Assembly: GCA_018401615.1 (NCBI GenBank)
Contig: JAGYKN010000003.1
Coordinates: 28,423-92,422 of the forward strand
Source: Burkholderiaceae bacterium
Lineage (GTDB): Bacteria > Pseudomonadota > Gammaproteobacteria > Burkholderiales > Burkholderiaceae_A
Direction: 5' to 3'
Length of the DNA: 64,000 bases
The notes under the pieces were generated by a model. The model saw only the letters and a list, made by a program, of their open reading frames with translations. It ran no database searches and had not been told where the DNA came from. Every line of letters begins with the position of its first letter. The first letter of the stretch is position 1. A program made the position numbers and the translations under genes. Shown here piece after piece: positions 15,724 through 24,788 of the stretch.

Positions 15724-17775
15724 TCAGAGACTGGTTAGGTAATGTTCCGCACGATAGGCCCACCGATCAAGAAGGCCAAGGATTGATTGGGGATTCAAGT
15801 CTTTTTTCGCCTCGTATTGGGCACCCCAAGAGACTGCAAAAGCCACCAGACGGTGATCTCGGGTGAGGTCACTGAGGCGAAGCCCAGGCTCTCCGGATTG
15901 TCGCACGCCCAGTAATTCGCCCGGGCCGCGCATGGCCAGATCTCGGTTGGCCAATTCAAAGCCATCGTCCGTCTCATAGAGTGCTCGCAGCCGCTCACGC
16001 GCGAGATCCGAGAGCGGTTCCTCGAACAGCAAGATACAGGTGCTCTGCCCCTCCCCCCGACCCACCCTGCCGCGCAATTGGTGCAACTGAGCAAGGCCAA
16101 AACGCTCAGCATGGTCGATGACCATGAGCCTGGCCTGGGGGACATCCACCCCAACCTCAATCACGGTCGTGGCGAGCAAGACCAATGCCGACCCAGATGC
16201 AAAGCGGGCCATCTCAGCAGCCTTCTGGGCTGCTGGCAGACGGCCATGAACAACGGCCATGCGCTCACCCAGGAGCGGGCGCAGCCATGCCTCTGTCTGA
16301 GAGAGTGCCACCAGGGCTCGCTCTGCATCGGCCTGCTCATCAATGATCGGGCAGACCCAGTAGGCCTGTCCCTGCGACTCAATAAAGGAGAGCAGGCGCT
16401 CGACAAGCTCCTCTCGTCGAGATTGAGACAGGAGCCGTGTTCGGATGGGCTGTCGCCCTGGGGGACGCTCATCGACCACCGAGACATCAAGGTCAGCAAG
16501 AAAAGTCATGGCAAGGCTGCGAGGAATGGGGGTGGCAGACATGCCCAAGACATGTGGGCTGCCCTCTCGAAGCGCCAGTCGCTGTGCAACCCCAAAACGA
16601 TGCTGCTCATCGACAATTGAGAGACCAAGCCGATGAAAGACGACGTCTTTCTGAATCAAGGCATGGGTTCCCACAACCACCTGCGCCTCGCCAGACGCCA
16701 ACTCGGCATGCCTGCTGCGCCGCTCTGCTGCGCCCAGACCTCCCTTTAGGAAGACCACCCGAACCCCGAGCGGATCAAACCATTCGGTCATCTTTGCAAA
16801 GAGTTGCTGCGCCAAGATTTCAGTGGGCGCCATCACAGCCACCTGATGAGAGGACCCCACAGCCTGTGCGGCTGCCAGCGCAGCGATCACGGTCTTGCCG
16901 CTCCCCACATCGCCTTGAATCAACCGATGGGCAGGCCGCTGCAAGATGAGATCAGCGGCCACCTCTTTCCATGCCCGATGCTGCGCGGCTGTGAGGGTAA
17001 ATGGCAGACGAGCCATGAGTTGCTGGACCATTCCGCCTGCATCCATTAGAGCTGGCGCCAGATGATTGGCCCGTCGTTGGCGGGCGTGTTTGAGTGCCAC
17101 CTGCTGGGCAAGGAGTTCATCGAGACGCAGCCTGTCCCACTCTGCGCCCTCACCGCGCTCAATGGCAGAGCGAATCGACTGCTGTCCGGGCTCCACGGGG
17201 AGTTGATGGAGCCGCCTGATCGCATCTGGAAGCGGGCTGAGGTTGAGTCTTTTCAGGGTCTCATCCGCAATCCATTCTTCCGGCAGATCCGTCTCGAGTG
17301 CGCGTTGAACATGTCGGCGAATCACCGCCTGGGCCAGCCCCTGGGTGGTCGGATAGACGGGCACGAGAGGCTGCTCGAGCAATCCCTCTGGTGTGAGCCA
17401 GCCCGATCGGATGCGGGGATGAATGAATTCAATGGCGACCATCGAGCGCCTGGCCTCCCCGAGCACGCGGATCTCTCGACCGGGTGAGAAAGACTGAACC
17501 ATGCCCTGATTGAAATGAATAAATCGAAGACTGGCCTGCGACGAATCATCTCGCACGGTGACCATGAGGCTGCGCTTTGGCTTGAAGACAACCTTGGCAG
17601 ACACCACCTGAACCTGGACCTGGACCGACTGACCCGAGGCCACCTCCGAGAGCAACCAGACACGGGACTCGTCCTCATAGCGCAGGGGCAGATGCAGCAG
17701 CAAATCAATTGGGCGCAGCAGCCCGAGCTTTCGAAAGCCTTCCGGCCAGGCAGGAGACCCTCGGCTGGTGGCCAT
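15724..17775 (-). CDS. recG: ATP-dependent DNA helicase RecG
   Basis: Helicase of 683 residues that remodels stalled forks and branched DNA. The N-terminal wedge/OB domain covers about 1-150, helicase lobe 1 has GDVGSGKT (Walker A), the DEQH box (VDEQHRFGV) and SATPIPRSLA, and lobe 2 has VIEVGVDVP and QLRGRVGRG. The C-terminal TRG motif region (RDLAMRGPGELLG) is intact. Slightly short at the N-terminus for the family. It follows ridA by nine bases. Confidence 0.96.
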   Translation of the reverse strand: MATSRGSPAWPEGFRKLGLLRPIDLLLHLPLRYEDESRVWLLSEVASGQSVQVQVQVVSAKVVFKPKRSLMVTVRDDSSQASLRFIHFNQGMVQSFSPGREIRVLGEARRSMVAIEFIHPRIRSGWLTPEGLLEQPLVPVYPTTQGLAQAVIRRHVQRALETDLPEEWIADETLKRLNLSPLPDAIRRLHQLPVEPGQQSIRSAIERGEGAEWDRLRLDELLAQQVALKHARQRRANHLAPALMDAGGMVQQLMARLPFTLTAAQHRAWKEVAADLILQRPAHRLIQGDVGSGKTVIAALAAAQAVGSSHQVAVMAPTEILAQQLFAKMTEWFDPLGVRVVFLKGGLGAAERRSRHAELASGEAQVVVGTHALIQKDVVFHRLGLSIVDEQHRFGVAQRLALREGSPHVLGMSATPIPRSLAMTFLADLDVSVVDERPPGRQPIRTRLLSQSRREELVERLLSFIESQGQAYWVCPIIDEQADAERALVALSQTEAWLRPLLGERMAVVHGRLPAAQKAAEMARFASGSALVLLATTVIEVGVDVPQARLMVIDHAERFGLAQLHQLRGRVGRGEGQSTCILLFEEPLSDLARERLRALYETDDGFELANRDLAMRGPGELLGVRQSGEPGLRLSDLTRDHRLVAFAVSWGAQYEAKKDLNPQSILGLLDRWAYRAEHYLTSL

Positions 17776-17784
17776 GCGAGAGGA

Positions 17785-18186
17785 TTAGCCGGGCAGCATC
17801 AAGACGGCCTCTGCCTCAAAGGCCGCACCCCGGGGCAGGCTGGCCACCCCCACGGCCGCGCGGGCAGGGTAAGGCGGCACGAAGTAATTCGCCATGATCT
17901 CATTGACCTTGCCGAAATGAGAGAGGTCCGTCAGGTAGAGGTTGACCTTCACAGCGTCGTTGAGCGAGCCACCCGCTGCCTCAGCCACCGCAGCCAAATT
18001 CCGAAAGGCCTGATGAATCTGCATGGCAATGCCCTCGGGGGTGTTGTCGCCCACCAGCGTCATGGTCTCTGGGTCCAGGGGAATCTGACCGGACAGCCAG
18101 ACCATCTGACCCACCCGAACCGCCTGCGAGTAGGTGCCGATCGCCGAGGGCGCGCCGGTGGTGGAGACAATTTCTCGAATCGACAT
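17785..18186 (-). CDS. RidA family enamine/imine deaminase
   Basis: A 133-residue trimeric YjgF/RidA protein that hydrolyses reactive 2-aminoacrylate-type enamines. The catalytic arginine is in YPARAAVGVASLP, and the C-terminal FEAEAV strand is typical. Start taken at ATG 18186; an in-frame TTG at 18201 is possible. No strong ribosome site for either. Divergent from the multicopper oxidase gene. Confidence 0.9.
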   Translation of the reverse strand: MSIREIVSTTGAPSAIGTYSQAVRVGQMVWLSGQIPLDPETMTLVGDNTPEGIAMQIHQAFRNLAAVAEAAGGSLNDAVKVNLYLTDLSHFGKVNEIMANYFVPPYPARAAVGVASLPRGAAFEAEAVLMLPG

Positions 18187-18252
18187 GGTTTTGGTGTTCA
18201 AAAGGTCTAGAGGTGTTCATCATAAAGGCTCTCCTCTTTGAACAACGGCCTT

Positions 18253-19611
18253 ATGAACAGACGATCACTCCTTCAGGCCAGCGGGGCAGCCGCCCTGGCA
18301 GGCCTCCTCGGCCCTCAGCGTCATGCCCTGGCGACGAGGTCGTCGATGACGCTGTCCGCCCAGACCGCCCAGCTTCAGATTGGCCCGCCTGGCACCGCAC
18401 CGACCAGCGTCTGGACCTTCAATGGACAACTTCCTGGCCCAGAGATCCGCATCGCGCAGGGTGCCGAACTCGATGCGAACTTTGTCAATGCGCTGCCCGA
18501 ACCGAGCACCATTCACTGGCACGGCATTCGACTTCCCAATGCCATGGATGGGGTGCCCGGCCTGACGCAGGCGGCTGTCGCCCCTGGCCAGACGTTCCAG
18601 TACCGCTTTCGGTGTCCGGATGCTGGAACCTTCTGGTACCACCCGCACTACAACAGCAGCGGCCAACTGGGCCGGGGCCTTGTGGGGGCGTTGATCGTCG
18701 AGGAATCCAGGCCCATAGGGGTCGACCAAGACATCACCTGGGTGCTGTCCGACTTGAGAATCGACGATGCCAGCCAGATCGCCAACGACTTCCAGAGCCG
18801 ACACGATGCCGCCCATGCCGGCCGCATCGGCAATGTGGTGATGATCAATGGGAATGTCGAGACCGACTTTCTACTGCCATCGAATCAACGCATTCGGCTT
18901 CGCCTGATTGCTGCGAGCAGCGCAAGAATCTTCGGCCTGCGGTTTCTCGGCGCCACGCCTTGGCTCATCGCCATCGACGGCCATCCCACGCCGGTTGAGC
19001 GACTGCGCGCAGACCTCGTTCTGGCACCAGGACAGCGGGCAGACCTCATTGTCGACGTTCCCGCCAGCGGCAGCCTTCGCATCGAGGACCATTTCTATGC
19101 CAGACAGGCGTACCTCCTTGCGAGCCTCAAGAGCGCCGTGGCCTCCGCAGGCAGCGCCATGCGCGAGGCTCCCTCTGGGCTGCCAGCCAACCCAGTAGAG
19201 CGGCCTGCCCTGTCGAGCCAGACCCGCGTGATTCCCATGCTCATCGAGGGTGGTGCTCGCAGCCCCGTGGCCAGACCAGACGCCATCTGGCGGCTCAATG
19301 GGCTCTCTCCAAAAGAACACAACGACCACGGCCATCATGTGCCAACCTTTGAGCTCAAGCGCGGCGAAACCGTGCGCATCGATCTCAACAACCAGACTGC
19401 ATGGTTCCACCCCATGCACTTTCATGGGGTCGTGTTTCAGGACATTGCCGGCTCGGCCACCGAGGGCCCGCTGCGGGACACCGTCCTGCTAAGACCGGGG
19501 GAGAAACGTTCGATTGCCCTCAGGGGAGATGAGCCGGGGCGATGGATGATCCACTGCCATGTGCTTGAGCATCAGAGCAACGGCCTGATGGGAATGTTCG
19601 AGGTGACCTAA
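18253..19611 (+). CDS. Secreted multicopper oxidase (Tat substrate)
   Basis: About 452 residues, starting at ATG 18253 (a TTG at 18238 is the alternative). The twin-arginine signal NRRSLLQASGAAALAGLLG sends the folded enzyme to the periplasm. All four copper-ligand motifs are present: HWHG, WYHPH, HPMHFHG and HCHVLEHQSNGLMGMFEV. The enzyme should therefore bind type 1 and trinuclear copper and use oxygen. It resembles CueO/SufI-type three-domain oxidases but lacks a methionine-rich insert. Copper or phenol oxidation is plausible; the substrate is not shown. Its stop lies inside a 37-bp tandem duplication. Confidence 0.9.
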   Translation: MNRRSLLQASGAAALAGLLGPQRHALATRSSMTLSAQTAQLQIGPPGTAPTSVWTFNGQLPGPEIRIAQGAELDANFVNALPEPSTIHWHGIRLPNAMDGVPGLTQAAVAPGQTFQYRFRCPDAGTFWYHPHYNSSGQLGRGLVGALIVEESRPIGVDQDITWVLSDLRIDDASQIANDFQSRHDAAHAGRIGNVVMINGNVETDFLLPSNQRIRLRLIAASSARIFGLRFLGATPWLIAIDGHPTPVERLRADLVLAPGQRADLIVDVPASGSLRIEDHFYARQAYLLASLKSAVASAGSAMREAPSGLPANPVERPALSSQTRVIPMLIEGGARSPVARPDAIWRLNGLSPKEHNDHGHHVPTFELKRGETVRIDLNNQTAWFHPMHFHGVVFQDIAGSATEGPLRDTVLLRPGEKRSIALRGDEPGRWMIHCHVLEHQSNGLMGMFEVT

Positions 19612-19663
19612 GGCTGCCTCACCAGAGGGAATGTTCGAGGCGACCTAAGGCTGCCTCACCAGA
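19590..19663. repeat. 37-bp tandem duplication across a stop codon
   Basis: Two adjacent 37-bp copies (19590-19626 and 19627-19663) differ at one base. The first copy carries the last codons and TAA-containing end of the multicopper oxidase gene; the second contains the TGA stop of the convergent minus-strand gene. Confidence 0.9.
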
Positions 19664-20006
19664 ATCCCAGCTTCTGGGCTTTTTCCAGCGCCTTGAGGTT
19701 GTGGTGCTGCGTGGAGTCCCGAGGAATTGGGGTCCACTCTGCCTGCTTGTCGTCTGAGAGCACGACTTCGCCACCGCCCATGGCCTCGGAGCAGGCAAAT
19801 TTACCGAGCTGTCGGCGCATGAAACGTTGAGGATCGTATTCTGCTCGCACCCGCATGGAGCGGAACCTCAGACCTGACGAGGTCTTGTGAGGGGATGAAA
19901 AATCTTGGAGTTCTTCAACCGAGACAACCCCCACGCCCACCTCTTGGATGGATTCGAAATCGAGATACTCGGTCATCTCATCACTCTCGTTGACCTTAAA
20001 GAGCAT
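19656..20006 (-). CDS. Small protein resembling surface-adhesin protein E
   Basis: A 116-residue acidic protein. The pattern MTEYLDFESI...GLRFRSMRVRAEYDP...MGGGEVVLSD...EWTPIPRDS is close to the surface-adhesin protein E-like proteins common in Burkholderiales, but those usually have an export signal and none is visible here. The ATG at 20006 has GGAA six bases upstream, overlapping the stop region of the photolyase-like gene 11 bases before it, so the two are probably co-transcribed. Family assignment is from memory of the pattern only. Confidence 0.6.
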   Translation of the reverse strand: MLFKVNESDEMTEYLDFESIQEVGVGVVSVEELQDFSSPHKTSSGLRFRSMRVRAEYDPQRFMRRQLGKFACSEAMGGGEVVLSDDKQAEWTPIPRDSTQHHNLKALEKAQKLGFW

Positions 20007-20017
20007 GACTCGTTTCC

Positions 20018-21277
20018 TTAGATGGCGTCTGCTGGCCGGGTGCCAGAAGCTTCTAATATTCTAGTCTCTAGACCCACCCGCACAAAGCGAGGGATCTGCT
20101 GCTTGACCTTGAAGAAACCAGCAGTGGCATGGGGCCAGACCATGTCATCCCAACGCCGACGCCCTTCACAGAGTGTTAATCCGTTGGCCTCAAACACAGC
20201 TGACATCCCAAGAAGGTGGTCTTGCACCGGGCCAACGGGCAGGTAGGCAGTCAGGATCTGGGTGGCCCCATGACGCTGGGCCAACGCCACAATCTCTTCC
20301 GCTCGACCCATGCACAGCGGTGTGACAGGCAGGCCGCAACGCAACCCCGCATCTCCAAGCGCACCACGCTCAAAAGACAGCACAAGGTCTGCCACCGGTC
20401 CCGAGGACCGCAAATGACCCGTCTCCAGGGTGGCTGCGGCCACGATCGATGGCCCGCAGAATCCTTCAAGGGCCTCTGGTGAGCAATCCTCATCCGTGAT
20501 GAGAAGCAGGGTAGGCCGATTTGGATCCATTCTCTTGATGGTCCTCAGGGGTTGCGCATTGGGCAGGCCCTGCGGCTCCTCATCCTCTAGCCCGCAATCA
20601 ACCTTCGCAAGGTCCTCGTCCCGCACATTAAAGCGCTGACCAGTGAACTTTCGGATGTTGTCGGCTCTGGCTGCATAGGGCTTGCCTCGAGTGTGGAGCC
20701 CAGCCACCCAACGCCAACTTAAGGTGTTTGAGGCGGCATCACCATCGAGCAGGTGGCGATAGAAAAAATCGGCCCCCAAACGCCAAGGAAGCTCAAAGGT
20801 GAAGATCCAGATCGAGGCAAACCACATGCGTGCGTGGTTGTGAAGATACCCAGTTTCTCGCAGCTCGCAGACCCAGGCATCAAAGCAGTCAAGGCCAGTC
20901 TGACCAGCCAGTGCCTGCTCCAGACGGCGCCGGCCAACGGAATTGCCCGCCATCCGATCGGTGTCGGCTCCAAGGCCGTCTCGGTAAGCCGCCCAGACCT
21001 GCGGACGATGCTCGAGCCAGCCCTTGAAATACGATCGCCAAAAGACCTCTTGAATAAATTTCTCAGCCGCCGCTTCCCCATGCATTGCGACCGCAGCGGA
21101 CACCACCTCCTGCTCGAGGATCAGCCTGCGCCGCAGATAGGGTGAGAGTCTTGAGACCGCCGTGTGTCGGCCTGGCCCGCGATCGTAATTGCGGCCATCG
21201 GTGTAGCGCGCGCCCATTCCAGGGCCAAAGGCCTCGAGGGCCGTTAAACCAGCAGCCCGGGTCGGTGTGGGGATCAA
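20018..21277 (-). CDS. Photolyase/cryptochrome-like flavoprotein, permuted domain order
   Basis: About 419 residues. The FAD-binding helical domain comes first (about 10-225): GRNYDRGPG, SPYLRRRLI, EKFIQEVFWRSYFKGWLEHR, YLHNHARMWFASIWIF and NTLSWRWVAGLHTRGKPY are classic photolyase motifs. An alpha/beta region follows (about 253-400, beginning RPTLLLITDED), which looks like the antenna-type domain normally found at the N-terminus. Start is uncertain: the TTG at 21277 overlaps the upstream stop (TTGA) and gives the natural beginning TPTRAAGLTALEAF; an ATG at 21355 lies inside the upstream gene. DNA repair or light sensing is likely, but which cannot be said. Confidence 0.85.
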   Translation of the reverse strand: MIPTPTRAAGLTALEAFGPGMGARYTDGRNYDRGPGRHTAVSRLSPYLRRRLILEQEVVSAAVAMHGEAAAEKFIQEVFWRSYFKGWLEHRPQVWAAYRDGLGADTDRMAGNSVGRRRLEQALAGQTGLDCFDAWVCELRETGYLHNHARMWFASIWIFTFELPWRLGADFFYRHLLDGDAASNTLSWRWVAGLHTRGKPYAARADNIRKFTGQRFNVRDEDLAKVDCGLEDEEPQGLPNAQPLRTIKRMDPNRPTLLLITDEDCSPEALEGFCGPSIVAAATLETGHLRSSGPVADLVLSFERGALGDAGLRCGLPVTPLCMGRAEEIVALAQRHGATQILTAYLPVGPVQDHLLGMSAVFEANGLTLCEGRRRWDDMVWPHATAGFFKVKQQIPRFVRVGLETRILEASGTRPADAI

Positions 21278-21681
21278 CAGGTGCGGTCGCTGCAGATTCG
21301 ACGCGTAAACGACTGCAAGAGGGGCCTCACACGAAGAAAGCCAAGATAGGCCCATTCCAACATCACCAGGACGCCGGGCAGCCGAGCAATCCTGGCGATC
21401 AGGCGCCACCCGGGCAGCCGAGCCCACATGGCAACAAAGGCAGCGGCCCCGCTCAGTCGAGAACCGTCCTCTCGTTGGACATGGAAACGGGCCAATAGGA
21501 CCTCGCGATCAGCCGCGTAACGAGCCTCTGATGCCGAGCCAGCGCTGATGTCCACAAAACTTAAGGCGCTCTCTGGCCGTGTGGCTGCTAGATTCTGAAC
21601 ATGTGAAATCTCACGGCGACAGAGCGGGCAGGCGCCGTCGTAGAGCACCGTGAGCACTTCTGTCGATTTAATGTCTGGCAT
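21274..21681 (-). CDS. DCC family (DUF393) thiol-disulfide-like protein
   Basis: A 135-residue protein with the family signature LYDGACPLCRREI near the N-terminus (CxxC-type pair). ATG at 21681 is preceded by GAGGAG with good spacing; the longer open frame to 22050 is antisense to the nuclease gene. DCC proteins are predicted redox proteins of unknown substrate. It is the first gene of a DCC, photolyase-like, adhesin-E-like transcript and its stop overlaps the photolyase TTG. Confidence 0.85.
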   Translation of the reverse strand: MPDIKSTEVLTVLYDGACPLCRREISHVQNLAATRPESALSFVDISAGSASEARYAADREVLLARFHVQREDGSRLSGAAAFVAMWARLPGWRLIARIARLPGVLVMLEWAYLGFLRVRPLLQSFTRRICSDRTC

Positions 21682-21784
21682 GTCTAGACTCCTCAAGATT
21701 GTGAATTGCATCACACAAGCAAGATCTGCTGCTGCAGTTGACATGCTGCCCATGCGGGAAAAGACAGTCCAGTAAACTCTCAGC

Positions 21785-22315
21785 ATGTTCCGAACATCCC
21801 CCGCCTGGCTGATTCTCTTTTGTGGCTTTCTACTGTCCTTTGGACTGTCGGCCAGCGAAATCCTCGGCAGGGTGGTGGCTGTCTCTGACGGGGACAGCAT
21901 CACAGTCCTGGCCTCGGACAACCGCCAGGTAAAGGTCCGACTCGCCGGCATCGATGCCCCAGAGCGCAGCCAATCCTTTGGCCAGTCGAGTCGCCGGAAT
22001 TTGTCAGACCTGGTCTTCGGGAAAGAGGTGAGGGTGAGCGTGGTCGACAAAGATCGCTACGGGCGCATTGTGGGAATAGTCTATGTGCCCGTGCCCGGCC
22101 CAAACGGCGAGATTGTCATTGATGTGGATCTCGCACAGATTGAATCGGGGCACGCCTGGGCATACCGAAGTTACCTGCGCACCCTGCCTGCCGAGACGGC
22201 CAAACGTTATGTTGCGGCAGAAGACAATGCCAAGGCCCGCAGACAGGGGCTCTGGATAGAAAATGACCCCAACCCGCCCTGGGAGTGGCGCCGTGAGAAG
22301 CGTGAAAAGAAGTAG
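21785..22315 (+). CDS. Secreted staphylococcal-nuclease-like protein
   Basis: A 176-residue thermonuclease-fold protein with a signal peptide (about residues 1-23, ends LSAS). The catalytic set is visible: VVAVSDGDSITV, VRLAGIDAPER (arginine and glutamate) and DRYGRIVG (second arginine). Expected to cut DNA or RNA with calcium in the periplasm or outside the cell. The C-terminus is basic (REKREKK). The next gene starts inside its 3' end. Confidence 0.9.
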   Translation: MFRTSPAWLILFCGFLLSFGLSASEILGRVVAVSDGDSITVLASDNRQVKVRLAGIDAPERSQSFGQSSRRNLSDLVFGKEVRVSVVDKDRYGRIVGIVYVPVPGPNGEIVIDVDLAQIESGHAWAYRSYLRTLPAETAKRYVAAEDNAKARRQGLWIENDPNPPWEWRREKREKK

Positions 22316-23216
22316 CGCAGCGCGCAGCGCCTTGAGACTCGCGGTGATGCTGGTCTGCGGGGCCAGCCTTTTGCATCAGCCTGCCGATGCCACCAATGTC
22401 ACCAATGTCCCTAATGCCCCCAATGCCACCGTCGCCACCGACGCCACCGACGCTGCCGCCGGCCACATTGAGATCGGGGGACAGCCCGCCACGCAGGCGC
22501 AACTCATCGCCTTTTTAAAAACCGCAGACGTCCTGCTCCTTGGTGAGTTTCATGACAATCCCCAACATCACGACCTCCGCGCCATGCTCCTGCGGTTGCT
22601 CTCTGAGCGTGGTTTTCAGGTGGTGGTTGAACACCTAAATGCCCCTGAGAAGATGACGCCTGGCAGCCCAGAGACGCAGCTCAGACGTTTGGAGGCAGCC
22701 GGCTTTGATCAAAAAGGCTGGCGCTGGCCAATCCACAAGCCACTCATTGACACCAGTGATGCCCTCGGTCTGGACCTCTGGGGCGCAAACCTCGGCAGGG
22801 AACAACTTCGCAACCCGCCACCCGCCAACCTGCTCGAGATCCTAAACCGGGCCCCGCTCTCCCGTGGCGCCCAGACCAGGCTCGATGAAGACCTCAGAGT
22901 GGGCCACTGCGGAATGTTGCCTGAGGAACACATCGGCAGCATACGATCGGCCCAACGCCTCAGAGATGCCAGCATGGCCGTGGTGGCGCAGCAGAGGGCC
23001 CCATCGATCGTGCTGCTCGGCAATGGGCATGCTCGCAAGGACTATGGGGTTCCTCAGGTTCTTCGGGCGACTCATCCCGCCCTCAGGGTCATCTCCGTTG
23101 GATTCATCGAGGCCCCCCTTAAAGACACCACCACCTTTGATGCAACTTGGCAGACACCTCGTCTGGAGCGACCCGATCCCTGCGAAGAACTCCGAAAGCA
23201 GTTCAAGAGGCCCTGA
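22293..23216 (+). CDS. ChaN-like iron/heme-binding lipoprotein family protein
   Basis: About 307 residues. The core domain (about 55-260) matches the ChaN family of heme-regulated iron uptake proteins, with VLLLGEFHDNPQHHDLRAMLL and a later LLGNGHARKDYGVP. A GTG at 22293 follows GGGAG and gives a hydrophobic leader (LRLAVMLVCGASLL); an ATG at 22263 would lengthen it and overlap the nuclease by 53 bases. After the leader there is a low-complexity Asn/Thr/Val/Ala stretch (22390-22450) built of near-repeats of CACCAATGTC. Role in iron or heme handling is inferred. Confidence 0.8.
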   Translation: MRSVKRSSAARSALRLAVMLVCGASLLHQPADATNVTNVPNAPNATVATDATDAAAGHIEIGGQPATQAQLIAFLKTADVLLLGEFHDNPQHHDLRAMLLRLLSERGFQVVVEHLNAPEKMTPGSPETQLRRLEAAGFDQKGWRWPIHKPLIDTSDALGLDLWGANLGREQLRNPPPANLLEILNRAPLSRGAQTRLDEDLRVGHCGMLPEEHIGSIRSAQRLRDASMAVVAQQRAPSIVLLGNGHARKDYGVPQVLRATHPALRVISVGFIEAPLKDTTTFDATWQTPRLERPDPCEELRKQFKRP

Positions 23217-23234
23217 GCGTCGTCACACTTGCAG

Positions 23235-23310
23235 TGGTGCCGGTGAAAGGAATCGAACCCTCGACCTTCGCATTACGAATGCGCTGCTCTACCATCTGAG
23301 CTACACCGGC
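23235..23310 (-). tRNA. tRNA-Thr(CGT)
   Basis: Minus-strand cloverleaf: acceptor GCCGGTG/CACCGGC, D-arm GCTC...GAGC, anticodon loop TTCGTAA giving anticodon CGT, T-arm with GGTTCGATTCC, and an encoded CCA. It would read ACG codons. The top base pair of the anticodon stem is a G-A mismatch. Confidence 0.95.
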
Positions 23311-23340
23311 ACGGTGCATCGACAACGATGTTAATTGATC

Positions 23341-24279
23341 TCAGGACAGCCCCTTTGGCAGCGGAAAGCGGATGGTCTCCTCGGCACCGGGTAATCGCCT
23401 CACCGAGGTGGCGCCGAGTGCCTTTACGGCCAGAACAAGACCCTGAACGAGGGCCTCCGGCGCAGAGGCTCCGGCTGTGATCCCCACCCTCTGCTTGCCC
23501 TCAAGCCAGGCAGGAATGAGCTCTTCTGCACCGTTTAGGAGGTGGGCTGGAACCCCATGCCGCTCGGCCACCTCGCGCAGCCGATTGGTGTTCGAGCTGG
23601 TCTTGCTTCCAACGACCAACACCACGTCAACCTGGCCCGACATGAGCTTGACCGCATCTTGACGGTTCTGGGTGGCGTAGCAGATGTCACTCACCTTGGG
23701 GCCGCGAATATTTGGAAAGTGTTTGCGCAACTCCCTCACCACTGAATCGGTGTCATCCATCGACAGCGTGGTCTGCGTGACATAGGCGAGCCGGTCTGGG
23801 GTCCGGACCCTTAGTCGGCCGGCCTGACTCTCATCTTCCACAAGATAGATGCCCCCGTCGAGCTGGCCCATGGTGCCCTCAACCTCGGGATGGCCCGCAT
23901 GTCCAATCATCACCACCTCCATGCCCTCAGCAGCCAACTTCCTGACTTCGACATGGACCTTGGTGACCAACGGACAGGTGGCATCAAAGACATCTAGGTC
24001 ACGGGCTGCAGCATGATCTCGTACCTTTCGGGCAACACCATGTGCGCTCATGATCAGTCGCGATCCGAGGGGGACCTCGTCGAGATCCTCGACGAATATC
24101 GCCCCCTTGGCTCGCAGATCGGCCACCACATGGTCGTTGTGAACGATCTCGTGCCGCACATAAATGGGCGCACCAAACTTCTCAAGCGCACGCTCAACGA
24201 TCTCGATGGCCCGATCAACACCCGCACAAAACCCTCGGGGCTCGGCTAAAACAATTTCAACTTCATGGCTCGGTGGCAT
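23341..24279 (-). CDS. ispH: 4-hydroxy-3-methylbut-2-enyl diphosphate reductase
   Basis: Iron-sulfur enzyme of 312 residues for the last step of the MEP isoprenoid pathway. The three cluster cysteines lie in [10 protein letters not shown] (C18), DATCPLVTK and [16 protein letters not shown] and [11 protein letters not shown] are the substrate histidine motifs. Separated by two bases from the stop of fkpB, the usual fkpB-ispH arrangement of proteobacteria. Confidence 0.97.
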   Translation of the reverse strand: MPPSHEVEIVLAEPRGFCAGVDRAIEIVERALEKFGAPIYVRHEIVHNDHVVADLRAKGAIFVEDLDEVPLGSRLIMSAHGVARKVRDHAAARDLDVFDATCPLVTKVHVEVRKLAAEGMEVVMIGHAGHPEVEGTMGQLDGGIYLVEDESQAGRLRVRTPDRLAYVTQTTLSMDDTDSVVRELRKHFPNIRGPKVSDICYATQNRQDAVKLMSGQVDVVLVVGSKTSSNTNRLREVAERHGVPAHLLNGAEELIPAWLEGKQRVGITAGASAPEALVQGLVLAVKALGATSVRRLPGAEETIRFPLPKGLS

Positions 24280-24281
24280 CT

Positions 24282-24758
24282 CTACAAGACTCCAATCATC
24301 TGGACTTCAAAGCGAAGCGGCTGCCCCGCGAGGGGGTGGTTGAAATCAAAGAGGGCGGCATCACCTTCCCACCCCTTAAAAACGCCCGCGAAACGCCCGC
24401 CGTCTGGGGTTGGAAACTCAAGGAGATCTCCGAGCTCAAGGGGGTCAGTGGGGTCTGCATGGGCCTCAATTAATTTTCGAGCAACCAGCTGCAAGAGCTC
24501 AGGGTTGCGCGGGCCGAAGGCATCATCGGGCCCGAGATCGTAGGACTTGGTCTGACCCTCCAGCAAGGCCAGCAGGCAGCGCTCCAGCCCGGGGGCGAAC
24601 TGACCCGCTCCCAATTGAAGGGTGGCCGGGCTTGCCTCAAAGGTGCTGAGGTAGACCCTGCCAGCCTCTGGATCTGAGAGCCGGTAATGAAAGGTCACAT
24701 GTGAATCGGGCTGCACGTGGACATTTGGCGAATGGTTTGTGGGCGGCTGCATTTGCAT
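24282..24758 (-). CDS. fkpB: FKBP-type peptidyl-prolyl isomerase FkpB/SlpA
   Basis: A 158-residue SlyD-like FKBP without signal peptide. The core [31 protein letters not shown] and [14 protein letters not shown] are typical of the FkpB (SlpA) group, with an insert-in-flap domain in the middle. Expected to help folding in the cytoplasm. Upstream of ispH as usual and divergent from radC. Confidence 0.92.
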   Translation of the reverse strand: MQMQPPTNHSPNVHVQPDSHVTFHYRLSDPEAGRVYLSTFEASPATLQLGAGQFAPGLERCLLALLEGQTKSYDLGPDDAFGPRNPELLQLVARKLIEAHADPTDPLELGDLLEFPTPDGGRFAGVFKGWEGDAALFDFNHPLAGQPLRFEVQMIGVL

Positions 24759-24788
24759 AGTGGGATTTTACCCACTGGACCATCCAAT

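Noticed and set aside
22116..22502. Glycine/isoleucine-repeat frame on the minus strand
   Set aside because: It is the antisense of the low-complexity leader region of the ChaN-like gene.
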